A DNA stretch of 64,000 nt from contig JACQFP010000078.1 in NCBI GenBank assembly GCA_016200005.1, positions 62,001-126,000 of the forward strand, written 5' to 3'. The DNA is from Verrucomicrobiota bacterium (GTDB lineage Bacteria > Verrucomicrobiota > Verrucomicrobiia > Limisphaerales > PALSA-1396). The notes under the pieces were generated by a model. It was given only the letters and a program-made list of their open reading frames with translations. It did not search any database and was not told the DNA's origin. Every line of letters begins with the position of its first letter. The first letter of the stretch is position 1. The translations under genes and the position numbers were made by a program. Shown piece by piece: positions 17,727 through 26,001 of this stretch.

Positions 17727-18644
17727 ATGAATCAAGTTCGCATGGGGCACGCCAAAAGCGCTTTCACCGCCAGCGCGCGAATCAACCCTGGCTTGGGTGA
17801 TGGCGGGGTCGGCGCCGGTTTTACCCTGATCGAACTCCTCGTTGTCATCGCCATCATTGCGATCCTGGCGGGCCTGCTGTTGCCCACGCTCGCCAAGGCC
17901 AAAGCCAAGGCGCAGGGCATCCAATGTCTGAGCAACCTGAAACAGTTGCAGCTCGGTTGGCTGATGTATGCCGATGATCATAATGGCCGCCTGGTGTTTA
18001 ACGCGCTGGACCCCAATTCACCGGGTTGGGTCAAAGGCATTCTCAACTTTGATGGCGCGAACCCCGACAACACCAACACGGTTTATCTCACCGATCCTCA
18101 ATATGCCAAACTGGCTCCCTACACCGCGCGAACGGCGGGCGTTTACAAGTGTCCGGCGGACAAGAGCACCGTGAAGGTTCGCGGGCGCATCCACCCGCGC
18201 GTGCGCAGTCTCAGCATGAGCCAGGCGATGAACTCGCCGGACGATTGGTTGAATGGCGCCCACGGCAGCGGCTTATATCCGCCGGGCAGCCGCTTCACCA
18301 TCTTTCGAAAACTCGCGGACATCCATCCCATGGGACATTCCAAGGCCTTCGTTCTGATCGATGAACACCCTGACGGCATCAACTATGGCGACTTTGCGGT
18401 GGTCTATCGGGACGCTTCCGAGATCCAACAAACCCGGATCATTGACATGCCGGCCAGCACTCACAACGGAGCGGGCGGGCTTTCGTTCGCGGATGGTCAT
18501 GCGGAGATTCACAAGTGGCTGGACTGGCGCACCCGGCCGCCGGTGCTTTACAGCGATAGTGGGTGGCTGACCTGGACTCCCAATTGCCCGGGCAACCGGG
18601 ACATGATCTGGTTGTCGGAGCGAACCACGATTCGCGAGCAATAA
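17727..18644 (+). CDS. Prepilin-like (type II secretion pseudopilin-type) protein with H-x9-DG motif
   Basis: 305 residues from ATG 17727, preceded by GGAAGGG at a good distance. A leader of about 35 residues ends at Gly before [16 protein letters not shown], the prepilin peptidase site, followed by the N-terminal helix ([12 protein letters not shown]) and a periplasmic domain. The C-terminus contains [15 protein letters not shown], matching the prepilin-processing-associated H-x9-DG signature abundant in Verrucomicrobiota and Planctomycetota. Such orphan pseudopilins are usually found without secretion genes, as here. The gene leads a short plus-strand operon with the propeller and symporter genes. 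Role unknown. Confidence 0.85.
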   Translation: MNQVRMGHAKSAFTASARINPGLGDGGVGAGFTLIELLVVIAIIAILAGLLLPTLAKAKAKAQGIQCLSNLKQLQLGWLMYADDHNGRLVFNALDPNSPGWVKGILNFDGANPDNTNTVYLTDPQYAKLAPYTARTAGVYKCPADKSTVKVRGRIHPRVRSLSMSQAMNSPDDWLNGAHGSGLYPPGSRFTIFRKLADIHPMGHSKAFVLIDEHPDGINYGDFAVVYRDASEIQQTRIIDMPASTHNGAGGLSFADGHAEIHKWLDWRTRPPVLYSDSGWLTWTPNCPGNRDMIWLSERTTIREQ

Positions 18645-18656
18645 AGGAAAAGCTAC

Positions 18657-19661
18657 ATGTTGAGCCGCTTCTCCCCATCCGCACTGACGCTCATCCTTTG
18701 CACCGTGACCTGGTTGGCCTTTGGCGCTGAAACGGCCAAGCAGATCGTTCTCGCTTCGGACGGCCACTGGACTCATCCGCTCACCCACAAACGCAAACTC
18801 AACTCTCCGCTCGTCGAGGTCACGCCGTTCGTCTTCAAGGAACGGCTTTATCTCCTCGAAAACTGGCAGAAGCAATGGGAGTTTCCCGGCTCGCCCGATG
18901 GCAGCCGCTTTCAGGAAGACGAAGTGCGCCTCCGCGACGTCGAGCGAGACCGGATCGTCTCGACTCCGCTCCGCGGTCACGGCTTGGGCATGGCATTCGT
19001 GTGGCAGGGCCGCGTTCATGTCTTCGCTGGCAACTGGGGCCAGGAAAAGAAATGGCAGATCGCCGAGATTGAAATGACTTCGTCCGACGATCTGGTAAAC
19101 TGGACGAAACCCAGCGTCGTCCTGCGCGCCGAACCGCCGGAGAAGTTTTTCAACGTCTCCGTCTGCCGCGGACGCGACGCCTTCGTGCTGCTGGTGGAAT
19201 CGAACGATCCCCAGTGGCCACCGTTCACATTCAAGTATTTCACTTCCGCCGATCTCACGCAGTGGACGCGGGTGCCGGACGCGATTTATGGACGCGACAA
19301 ATACGTCGGCGGCCCGGCGCTCTACTTCGAGGGCGACTGGTATTACACGCTCTATCTCGAAAGTCTCGGCAGCGGCAAGTACGAGACCCGCATCACCCGC
19401 TCACACGATTTGCGCCGGTGGCAGGACGCGCCGGCGGGCCAGCCGTTCGTGACGTTCAACGCCACCAACTCCGTCCACCCGTTGCGCCCCGCCCACATTC
19501 GCGAGAAAAACGCGAGCGACGCCGAAGTGGTTTATTGGAAAGGCCAGACGCTCGTGTATTTCACCGGTGGCGATCAGCAACTGGCCGGCGACCTCCAGGT
19601 TGCCGATTACCCCGGCACGCCGCGCGAGTTGTTTGAATATTTCTTCAAGCCGGATAGATAG
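18657..19661 (+). CDS. Secreted beta-propeller protein, glycosidase-like
   Basis: 334 residues with a signal peptide (MLSRFSPSALTLILCTVTWL, cleavage near FGAE). Blade-like repeats of the form SDDLVNWTKPSVVL, TSADLTQWTRVPDAI and SHDLRRWQDAPAG are typical of five-bladed GH43/GH32/GH62-type propellers. I cannot assign the three catalytic carboxylates with certainty, so it may be a binding protein. The start follows AAAGGAAAAG and lies 12 bp after the prepilin-like gene. The symporter begins 12 bp further on, which suggests glycan processing followed by uptake. Confidence 0.7.
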   Translation: MLSRFSPSALTLILCTVTWLAFGAETAKQIVLASDGHWTHPLTHKRKLNSPLVEVTPFVFKERLYLLENWQKQWEFPGSPDGSRFQEDEVRLRDVERDRIVSTPLRGHGLGMAFVWQGRVHVFAGNWGQEKKWQIAEIEMTSSDDLVNWTKPSVVLRAEPPEKFFNVSVCRGRDAFVLLVESNDPQWPPFTFKYFTSADLTQWTRVPDAIYGRDKYVGGPALYFEGDWYYTLYLESLGSGKYETRITRSHDLRRWQDAPAGQPFVTFNATNSVHPLRPAHIREKNASDAEVVYWKGQTLVYFTGGDQQLAGDLQVADYPGTPRELFEYFFKPDR

Positions 19662-19673
19662 AATCGAACTGTC

Positions 19674-21305
19674 ATGACCACCCCGTCCACTCTGCTGGCG
19701 CTGGCGGCCATTCATCCCGTTGACCTGGCGGTGATCGCCAGCTACATGGTGGCGATCACGGCGATCGGCATCCTGGCGTCGCGCAAGCAAGCGCGCACGA
19801 GCAGCGGCTACTTTCTCGCCGCGCGTTCGCTGGGCTGGCCGATGATCGGCGCGGCGCTCTTCGCCACCAACATTTCCACGGTGCATCTCGTCGGCCTGGC
19901 CTCGGCCGGCTACAGCGATGGCCTCGTGATCGGCAACTTCGAGTGGATGGCGACGTTCTGCCTCATTCTGTTGGGGCTGGTGTTTGCGCCGTTCTACTTT
20001 CGCAACGGCATCTCGACGCTGCCGGAATTTCTGGAGCGCCGCTACAGTCCTGGCTCACGCGCGTTTCTGGCGTTCATGGCGGTGGTGGCGGCGCTGTTCA
20101 TCCACATCGGTGTGAGCCTCTACGCCGGGGCGAGGATTTTTGAGCAGTTCTTTCAGATCAACGTGTATTGGTCCATCTTGATCATCTCCGCCCTGACTGC
20201 GCTTTACACGGTGGTGGGCGGGTTGAAGGCCGTGGTGGTCACCGAGGCGATCCAGACCGTGTTGCTGCTGTTGGGCGCTGTGCTTGTGACAGGGTTCGCG
20301 CTCGCGGCCTTGCCGGAAAAAGGCATTCACTCGCACGCCGACTTCGTGGCCGCCCTCAAGCTGGGGCAGATGAAGATGCTGCATCCCGACGGTGATCTCT
20401 CGTGGTATGCCGTGTTGCTCGGCTACCCGGTGTTGGGCATCTGGTATTGGTGCGCCGACCAGACGATCGTGCAACGCGTGCTGGGCGCGCGCAGTCAGAC
20501 CGACGCCCAACTCGGCCCGCTCTTCGCCGGCTTTATCAAAATCCTGCCCGTGTTCACCATGGTGTTGCCGGGTGTGGTCGGTTACGTGCTGTTCAAGGAC
20601 AAAATCGGCGACACGCCCGACCAGACGCTGCCGGTGCTGATTGACCAACTCATCCCCACCGGCCTGAAGGGTTTGATCGCCGCGGGTCTGCTGGCGGCGT
20701 TGATGAGCACCGTGGCCGGCGCATTGAACAGCACCAGCACGCTCGTGAGCATTGATATCGTGAAGCGCCTCCGGCCCGCGACGCCCGATGCGACGCTCGT
20801 GAAGATCGGCCGCATCACTGCCTGTGTGGTCATGCTGCTGGCGATTGGCTGGTCCACGCAGGGCGAGAAGTTCGGCGGCATTTTCAAGGGCCTGAACGCG
20901 ATGATCGCCTGCCTCGCGCCGCCCATCACGACGGTGTTTTTGTGGGGCGTATTTTGGCCGCGCGGGACGGCGCGCGCCTCGCTCGTGACGCTGATTGCGG
21001 GATTCATCATTGGGGCCGTGGTGTTCGTGCTAGATTTTCCGGCGTTCGGTTTTCGGTTGTTCACGACGAAGCTGGGCCTGCCGTTCATGTTGCAGGCGTG
21101 GTGGCTGTTTTGTCTCTGTTCGGTTGTGTTCGTGATCACCAGCCTGTTGACGCGACCGCCAACGGAGGCGCAGACGAGGAATCTTTGCTGGCCAAATCCA
21201 CTGGCCGCGCTGCGGGCTCAACAGTTCGCCGGGAGCCGTGATCCGCGCCTGGCGGCCGTCGTACTGTTCGTCACGATGATTGTGCTCTACGCGCTGTTCG
21301 CGTGA
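19674..21305 (+). CDS. SSS-family sodium/solute symporter
   Basis: 543 residues with about 14 membrane segments. SSS hallmarks: SGYFLAARSLGWPMIGAALF, ATNISTVHLVGLASAGY, YTVVGGLKAVVVTEAIQ, YWCADQTIVQRVLGARS and GLLAALMSTVAGALNSTSTL, the last corresponding to the Na+-site helix. The closest known members are SGLT-type sugar transporters, which fits the propeller protein just upstream. Probable function: sodium-driven uptake of a monosaccharide released outside the cytoplasm. It is the last gene of a three-gene operon. Confidence 0.88.
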   Translation: MTTPSTLLALAAIHPVDLAVIASYMVAITAIGILASRKQARTSSGYFLAARSLGWPMIGAALFATNISTVHLVGLASAGYSDGLVIGNFEWMATFCLILLGLVFAPFYFRNGISTLPEFLERRYSPGSRAFLAFMAVVAALFIHIGVSLYAGARIFEQFFQINVYWSILIISALTALYTVVGGLKAVVVTEAIQTVLLLLGAVLVTGFALAALPEKGIHSHADFVAALKLGQMKMLHPDGDLSWYAVLLGYPVLGIWYWCADQTIVQRVLGARSQTDAQLGPLFAGFIKILPVFTMVLPGVVGYVLFKDKIGDTPDQTLPVLIDQLIPTGLKGLIAAGLLAALMSTVAGALNSTSTLVSIDIVKRLRPATPDATLVKIGRITACVVMLLAIGWSTQGEKFGGIFKGLNAMIACLAPPITTVFLWGVFWPRGTARASLVTLIAGFIIGAVVFVLDFPAFGFRLFTTKLGLPFMLQAWWLFCLCSVVFVITSLLTRPPTEAQTRNLCWPNPLAALRAQQFAGSRDPRLAAVVLFVTMIVLYALFA

Positions 21306-22133
21306 AGTGCGCGGCAGGGGATTCTTGCAAAGCCAGTTCGCACTTTCCCTCCAGGAGCGGCAGCGATGGCGAATCCACCGCGCTCCGGGAGGGTGGCGGT
21401 TGCGCTTGGGACACGCCGATTCTGGTTGGACAAAGTTTCAACCAAGCGCCCAGGCAGTGCAACGCAGGTCAAGTGCTCCATCGTTGACTGGAACTTCAGT
21501 ACGCGCGCTTCCTTTCGCCAGACGGGTGGCGATTCCGCGTTTGAGTTTCAGGTTGGTTTCCGATTTGGCCATTCAGATTTCGGCATTCCGCCCGGCGGTG
21601 CCAGCCAAAAAACCGATCCTCGTTGCAGCAGCATTGCTTTGGAGAAGGCAGCTTGTTCTGCAACCGGTCATCAGCGAACGTAGCCAAGCGTCGAACCTCC
21701 AGGCAGCTCAGGCCGGGGCGACGTGTTCCCGACGCGCTGCCGCGGGTGAAAAAATCACTGGCAATCCCTGTCGAATCCTCTTCCCCGCCGCGCAACGTCA
21801 GGACTCTCCGCCCATCAATTCGCGCCGCCACGCAGCGGTTCCAGTTCAGCATAAACATTTTCCCTTTCAAGTGGGAGTGGATGGATCTCAGATGATGACA
21901 ACACGAAATTTGGAGAAGTCGTCAACGCAAGAACGTCCGGTCAAGAATGGGCAAGCAAGAAAAGACAAGTGCGTTGTCGAGTTTGATGGGATGGATCTAA
22001 TGGCGCCGTTCTATGACAACCAGAAGGCGCCAAGTCGCCGCTAAAGAAAGGAAATTTCCGAACTGCCTCGTTCCGGCTTAACGGCGCACGACGACTGAGC
22101 TATTCCGCGAGAAAAGAAATCCTCCTCTTCTCG
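21306..22133. other. Long stretch with no convincing gene
   Basis: 828 bases between the symporter and the rpsR terminator. A 7-bp stem (AAGTGCG/CGCACTT) with a 27-nt loop follows the symporter stop but is a poor terminator. Open frames exist on both strands (for example 21280-22044 plus and 21496-21870 minus), but they have unnatural composition, no Shine-Dalgarno and no recognisable domain. This may be decayed coding DNA. Confidence 0.5.
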
Positions 22134-22152
22134 AAAAAAGCGCCCGGCGCTA
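22134..22152 (-). terminator. Rho-independent terminator of the folE2-dksA-rpmG-rpsR group
   Basis: On the minus strand the rpsR stop codon TAG leads straight into AGCGCCGGGCGCT followed by six T residues: a 5-6 bp GC stem with a tiny loop and a U tract. Confidence 0.75.
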
Positions 22153-22416
22153 TTTCATCAACAGCATTTGCCGGGCGCGCTTGATGGAACGATTGAGCTG
22201 GCGTTGATAGTGGGCGGGCAGACCCGTGTATTTGCGGGGCAAAATCCGCCCCTGGTCGGTCACAAATTGTTTGAGCAAATTAACGTTCTTGAAGTCCAGC
22301 GCATCCACCGTGAAATCGATTTTCGGCTTCGGACGCTGGATCCGCATTTCGGACATTCCGGTCCTTCCACGCGCGCCGCGATTGTCGGTTTTTTCCTTGT
22401 TGGTTTTGCGGGGCAT
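22150..22416 (-). CDS. rpsR: 30S ribosomal protein S18, cysteine-free form
   Basis: 88 residues. The S18 core is clear: DFKNVNLLKQFVTDQGRILP, RKYTGLPAHYQRQLNRSIKRARQMLLM. The protein has no cysteine, so it is the zinc-independent (C-minus) type. It is 5 bp downstream of rpmG and ends in a terminator. The N-terminus carries an extra basic stretch (MPRKTNKEKTDNRGARGR); a shorter start at MSEMRIQRP is possible. It sits beside zinc-ligand-poor DksA-like and L33 proteins and FolE2, a combination known from zinc-starvation regulons. Confidence 0.95.
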   Translation of the reverse strand: MPRKTNKEKTDNRGARGRTGMSEMRIQRPKPKIDFTVDALDFKNVNLLKQFVTDQGRILPRKYTGLPAHYQRQLNRSIKRARQMLLMK

Positions 22417-22421
22417 AAAAG

Positions 22422-22589
22422 TTATTTGATTTCGCGGTGGACCGTGTGGCGGCGGAGGAAAGGATTATACTTCTTGATCTCCAGTTTTTCGGTCTGCAAC
22501 TTTTTGTTGCGCGTGGTCATGTAACGGGAGGGCGATTTGCCTTCCTTGCGCGCCTCCGTGCATTCGATCGTGATGATTTCGCGGGGCAT
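22422..22589 (-). CDS. rpmG: 50S ribosomal protein L33, zinc-ligand-poor form
   Basis: 55 residues, found by reading the gap between the DksA-like gene and rpsR. The protein begins [20 protein letters not shown] and ends [17 protein letters not shown], the L33 signature ([14 protein letters not shown]). Zinc-binding L33 has two CxxC pairs. Here only one Cys remains (ECTEA) and the second pair is replaced by NPFL, so this is a C-minus L33. It starts 3 bp after the DksA-like stop and ends 5 bp before rpsR, so the three genes are surely co-transcribed. Confidence 0.93.
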   Translation of the reverse strand: MPREIITIECTEARKEGKSPSRYMTTRNKKLQTEKLEIKKYNPFLRRHTVHREIK

Positions 22590-22592
22590 GGA

Positions 22593-23258
22593 TTATTCCT
22601 TTTCCTTGGCTGGTTTTTCCTCGGCCTCTTCCTCTTCCTCAACTTCCACCACCCCGGTGCTGTCCACCGAACCGAGACTGCCGAGACGCCTTTGACGCAA
22701 GGCGCCTTCCCGTTCCAGTTGGGCTTGGGCCTCCACCGTGAAGCGCGCCCAGGGAATCGCCGACAAACGCGCCTTGGGAATGTGTTTGCCGGTCAGTTCG
22801 CAAACGCCGTACGTGTTCTTCTGAATCCGCTTCAGTGCCTCTTCGATTTCATAAATGGCATCCTGGTCGGCGGAGAGCAGGCTCAACGCAAAATCGCGGT
22901 CAAAATTGTCCGTGCCCGAGTCGGCCATGTGCAGACTGTAGCCAGCCATTTCCTGCGCCGATTCCTCAGCCAGTCCGTCCATCTGGCGGCGCAACTGGTC
23001 CCGCAGTTCCAGCAAGTGCATGTAGTACTTGGCCCACTCCGGCTTGATCTTCACTTCGCCATTTTTCTTGACGGCCTTGGCCGTCCGAAAGCCAAGAATT
23101 GCCGCCGCGGTGGCGGGCTGCGGGTTGGCAGCCGCTTTCGCCGGACGATGCGGCTTGTGCGCGCCGGAACTTTTCTTTTCGATATTTTTCTTTGTTGTCA
23201 CAACTCGATTAACACTTTTCCCCGGTTCAAATTTGATTACTTCGACCGAAATGGACAT
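22593..23258 (-). CDS. DksA/TraR family protein with degenerate zinc finger
   Basis: 221 residues. After a basic, low-complexity N-terminus, a coiled-coil-forming region (about 75-150, YMHLLELRDQLRRQMDGLAE) leads to the DksA/TraR globular part: NTYGVCELTGKHIPKARLSA, then IPWARFTVEAQAQLE. Canonical members bind zinc with four Cys. Here only the first is kept, with Thr and Ala at other positions. The C-terminus is an acidic/basic tail (EEEEEAEEKPAKEKE). The expected role is binding the RNA polymerase secondary channel, perhaps in the stringent response. It is followed immediately by rpmG and rpsR. Confidence 0.82.
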   Translation of the reverse strand: MSISVEVIKFEPGKSVNRVVTTKKNIEKKSSGAHKPHRPAKAAANPQPATAAAILGFRTAKAVKKNGEVKIKPEWAKYYMHLLELRDQLRRQMDGLAEESAQEMAGYSLHMADSGTDNFDRDFALSLLSADQDAIYEIEEALKRIQKNTYGVCELTGKHIPKARLSAIPWARFTVEAQAQLEREGALRQRRLGSLGSVDSTGVVEVEEEEEAEEKPAKEKE

Positions 23259-23401
23259 CTCGCATCCATTCGAGAGTGCGCGAATGTAACAAAGGAAAAC
23301 AAATACGCCACAACAATTTTAAAGAATTTTTGGGAAGGAGAAACACACCGTCCCGGCGGCCGTCGAGACTCGCAACCAACCGCTGCATCAAACCCGACCG
23401 G

Positions 23402-24169
23402 CTATCCTTTTTCGATACAGGCGTAGGCGTTGTGACTGTGGATGCTTTCATGGTTTTCCGCCTCCACTTTATACCAGGTCACGTCGGGATGCGTGTTGAG
23501 CTTGAGCACGACGTTGCGCACCAGGTCCTCCACAAACACAGGGTTGTCATAGGCCCGTTCGGTGACAAACTTCTCATCCTGACGCTTGAGCAACGAATAC
23601 AGCTCGGAACTGGCCGAACTTTCCACCAGCGCGATCAAATCCTCAATCCAGATGGCTTTCTTGGACCGGATTTGCACGGTTACTTCGCCGCGCTGGTTGT
23701 GTGCGCCGCGAGCACTGATCGCCTTGGAACAGGGACACAGCGTGGTTACGGCCGTTTTCACCGTCAGCACAAAATCAATTTCTTTCCCGCACGCCGTCGC
23801 ATCGAACCGCGCGGTGTAATCCATCACGCTCTCCATGCCGCTGACCGGGGCTTTCTTGACCAGAAAAAACGGGAACTCCATTTCCAGATGGGCCGTCGCA
23901 GATTTCAATTTCTTCTGCATGGCGTAAAGAATGTCCTCGATGTTCTCCACGTGCACCACGCTACCGTGGGCGTTGAGCACTTCGATGAACCGGCTCATGT
24001 GCGTCCCTTTGAACTCCTTGGGCAAATCCACATACATGCCGATGGTGGCGATGGTGTTCTGCAACACGCGCGCCTTGTCCCGGATTTGAATGGGAAAGCG
24101 CAAGCCCCGCACGCCCACCTTGTCAACCGGCAATTCGCGGTGATCGCGCTCGTTCTGCTTATCCTGCAT
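23402..24169 (-). CDS. folE2: GTP cyclohydrolase FolE2 (GCYH-IB)
   Basis: 255 residues from ATG 24169 (MQDKQNERDHRELPVDKVGV), matching the usual FolE2 N-terminus. An upstream in-frame ATG at 24238 adds 23 residues and cannot be excluded. FolE2 makes 7,8-dihydroneopterin triphosphate from GTP for folate or queuosine synthesis. Visible family segments: VGVRGLRFPIQIRDK, TIGMYVDLP, GTHMSRFIEVLN, FVLTVKTAVTTLCPCSKAIS (active-site Cys), ARGAHNQRGEVTV and NHESIHSHNAYA near the C-terminus. FolE2 does not depend on zinc the way FolE1 does. It lies 143 bp upstream of the DksA-like gene on the same strand. Confidence 0.93.
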   Translation of the reverse strand: MQDKQNERDHRELPVDKVGVRGLRFPIQIRDKARVLQNTIATIGMYVDLPKEFKGTHMSRFIEVLNAHGSVVHVENIEDILYAMQKKLKSATAHLEMEFPFFLVKKAPVSGMESVMDYTARFDATACGKEIDFVLTVKTAVTTLCPCSKAISARGAHNQRGEVTVQIRSKKAIWIEDLIALVESSASSELYSLLKRQDEKFVTERAYDNPVFVEDLVRNVVLKLNTHPDVTWYKVEAENHESIHSHNAYACIEKG

Positions 24170-24335
24170 CTTCAACTGCCCGTTTCCCTGCGCCCTGCTA
24201 AGGCGTGCCGGACTCGCTGACCTGGAGATTCTTTGCATGTTCCCAAAATAGCAGTCGCCGTCGGTTTTGCAAAAGGATTCTCCCCGCTTTTTGACCGGGT
24301 TCGGTTCGCCTAATCCGGAATCATGCAGTTGAACA

Positions 24336-24385
24336 CTCCCCTCTCCCCGCCCCTCTCCCCATCCGATGGGGAGAGGGTGAGGGGT
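24336..24385. repeat. Palindromic repeat, family C, copy 2
   Basis: Matches the repeat at 2293-2360 (CTCTCCCCATCCGATGGG, then GAGAGGGTGAGGGG). It lies upstream of the EEP-family gene. The frame from 24323 that translates it is not the true N-terminus. Confidence 0.75.
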
Positions 24386-24466
24386 TCGTCGGTCTGCATC
24401 GTCACCGCTGATAATTGCCGCACTTGGCTTTTGACTTGGCGTCCTCGGAACTCTATTACCAGAACG

Positions 24467-25405
24467 ATGAATCCAATTTCACCTTTTTGGCGCGCGGCCA
24501 TCGGCTTGGCTGCTGTGCTTTCATGCCTTTCGCTGAGCGCGGCGGAAACCATCCGTGTCGCCACCTACAACGTCGAAAATTATCTCGATCAACCGACGGC
24601 CTCGCGAACTCACTCGAAAACCGCCGAAGCCAAAGCGAAAATCCGCGAAGGCATCTGTGCATTGAAACCCGACGTGCTGGCGTTGCAAGAAATAGGCGGC
24701 CCAAGCGCCTTGCAGGAGTTGCGCGCATCACTCAAGACCGATGGCTTGGACTTCCATTACTGGGAACACGTGACCGGCTTCGATACCAACATCCACGTGG
24801 CCGTGCTCAGCAAATTTCCGTTTACTGCGCGCCGTCCGCATACGAATGACAATTTCCTCTTGAGCGGGCGACGATTCCGCGTCAGTCGTGGCTTTGCGGA
24901 AGTGGATATCAAGGTGAATCCTAACTATTCCTTCACGCTTATCACCGCCCATCTCAAGTCGCGCCGGCCGGTGCCGGAGGCCGACGAAGCCGAACTGCGT
25001 TTGGAAGAAGCGAAACTGCTCCGCGAAAACATCGACGCCCGCCTGGCCGCCAATCCGAATGTGAACCTCATCGTCCTTGGCGACTTCAACGACAACTACA
25101 ACAGCAAGGCGATTAAAACGGTGATTGGCCGGGGCAAAACTGCGCTGGTTGATACGCGGCCCGCCGAACGCAACGGTGACAACCAACCCAATCCGACCAA
25201 CCCGCGCTATTCACCGCGCAACATTGGGTGGACTCATTATTACGGCATTGAAGACACATACAGTCGCATCGACTACATCATGCTCAGCCACGGCATGGCG
25301 CGGGAATGGGTGACGAACGAAACTTACGTGCTGACGATTCCGAATTGGGGTGTCGGCTCGGATCATCGACCGCTCGTGGCGACATTCGAGGCTGAGAACA
25401 AGTAG
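24467..25405 (+). CDS. Secreted endonuclease/exonuclease/phosphatase (EEP) family protein
   Basis: 312 residues from ATG 24467, which gives a normal signal peptide (MNPISPFWRAAIGLAAVLSC, cleavage near SAAET). EEP-fold motifs in order: RVATYNVENYL, DVLALQEIGG (metal Glu), HVAVLSKFP, LITAHLKSRR (His), LIVLGDFNDNYN (Asp/Asn), SRIDYIMLSHG and VGSDHRPLVATFE (catalytic Asp-His). Such exported proteins act as nucleases or phosphodiesterases in the periplasm or outside. The exact substrate is unknown. The upstream frame back to 24323 is a repeat and is rejected as start. Confidence 0.85.
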   Translation: MNPISPFWRAAIGLAAVLSCLSLSAAETIRVATYNVENYLDQPTASRTHSKTAEAKAKIREGICALKPDVLALQEIGGPSALQELRASLKTDGLDFHYWEHVTGFDTNIHVAVLSKFPFTARRPHTNDNFLLSGRRFRVSRGFAEVDIKVNPNYSFTLITAHLKSRRPVPEADEAELRLEEAKLLRENIDARLAANPNVNLIVLGDFNDNYNSKAIKTVIGRGKTALVDTRPAERNGDNQPNPTNPRYSPRNIGWTHYYGIEDTYSRIDYIMLSHGMAREWVTNETYVLTIPNWGVGSDHRPLVATFEAENK

Positions 25406-25552
25406 TGGATGGATTTGCAGCCTTTGCCGGTGGAGTGATCACTGCAAAAATTATCACGAGTCAGTCTCGACAATGAACTTCGCCGATAGCAGAGTTAAAT
25501 GTATGAACCGAGATGGGCTACAAAGTTTCCAATTAACTTACTGGTCGTGCGC

Positions 25553-25942
25553 ATGTCCGACTTAATGTCATTCGACGGTCATGATGCCGAATTGAATGCG
25601 GCAATCGAAGAAGCACAGCGACGTTTGCCAGAGTTCCGCCGCGCCCTTCAAGAAGACGCCCGTCGCTTGATACCCACCATCGAGGGCGCTCTCGTGAAAG
25701 CTCGTTTCGAGAGCATTTGTACAGGATGTGCCGAACACCTTTGGATCGAAGATGCAGGTTTCGAGGGCAACAAAATCGTTGGCACCTTATCGAGTGTTCC
25801 CCAGGAGATCCCGGAAGTCAGCAAAGGCGACTGGGTGTCTGTTTCTTTCGAGTCGATCTCTGATTGGGTTTATCGTCAGGGCGGTCGGACCTTTGGAGGA
25901 TTTACTGTGCGAGTCATGCAGAGACGCGGCCAGCAGTGGTAG
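25553..25942 (+). CDS. DUF2314 domain protein
   Basis: 129 residues from ATG 25553 (MSDLMSFDGHDAELNAAIEE). The pattern fits DUF2314 (YegJ-like): an N-terminal helix with AIEEAQRRLPEFRRAL, then ARFESICTGCAEHLWIEDAG, NKIVGTLSSVP, VSKGDWVSVSFESISDWVYR and GGFTVRV. The function of the family is unknown. It often appears as a small stand-alone cytoplasmic protein, sometimes near toxin or polymorphic loci. Here it stands alone between the EEP gene and a convergent kinase gene. Confidence 0.7.
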   Translation: MSDLMSFDGHDAELNAAIEEAQRRLPEFRRALQEDARRLIPTIEGALVKARFESICTGCAEHLWIEDAGFEGNKIVGTLSSVPQEIPEVSKGDWVSVSFESISDWVYRQGGRTFGGFTVRVMQRRGQQW

Positions 25943-25981
25943 CATCATGACCGTGCGCTTAACATCTGTTTAGGCCGCAAA

Positions 25982-26000
25982 ACTCACGTCCGCTGCTGCC
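25982..26000. repeat. Half copy of the rhaT 3'-end inverted repeat
   Basis: Matches one arm of the 14142-14216 palindrome except near its end, and lies one base from the stop codon of the kinase gene. Confidence 0.6.
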
Positions 26001-26001
26001 T

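Noticed and set aside
21280-22044. 254-codon plus-strand frame after the symporter
   Set aside because: It begins inside the symporter gene, has no ribosome-binding site, has implausible composition and shows no domain.
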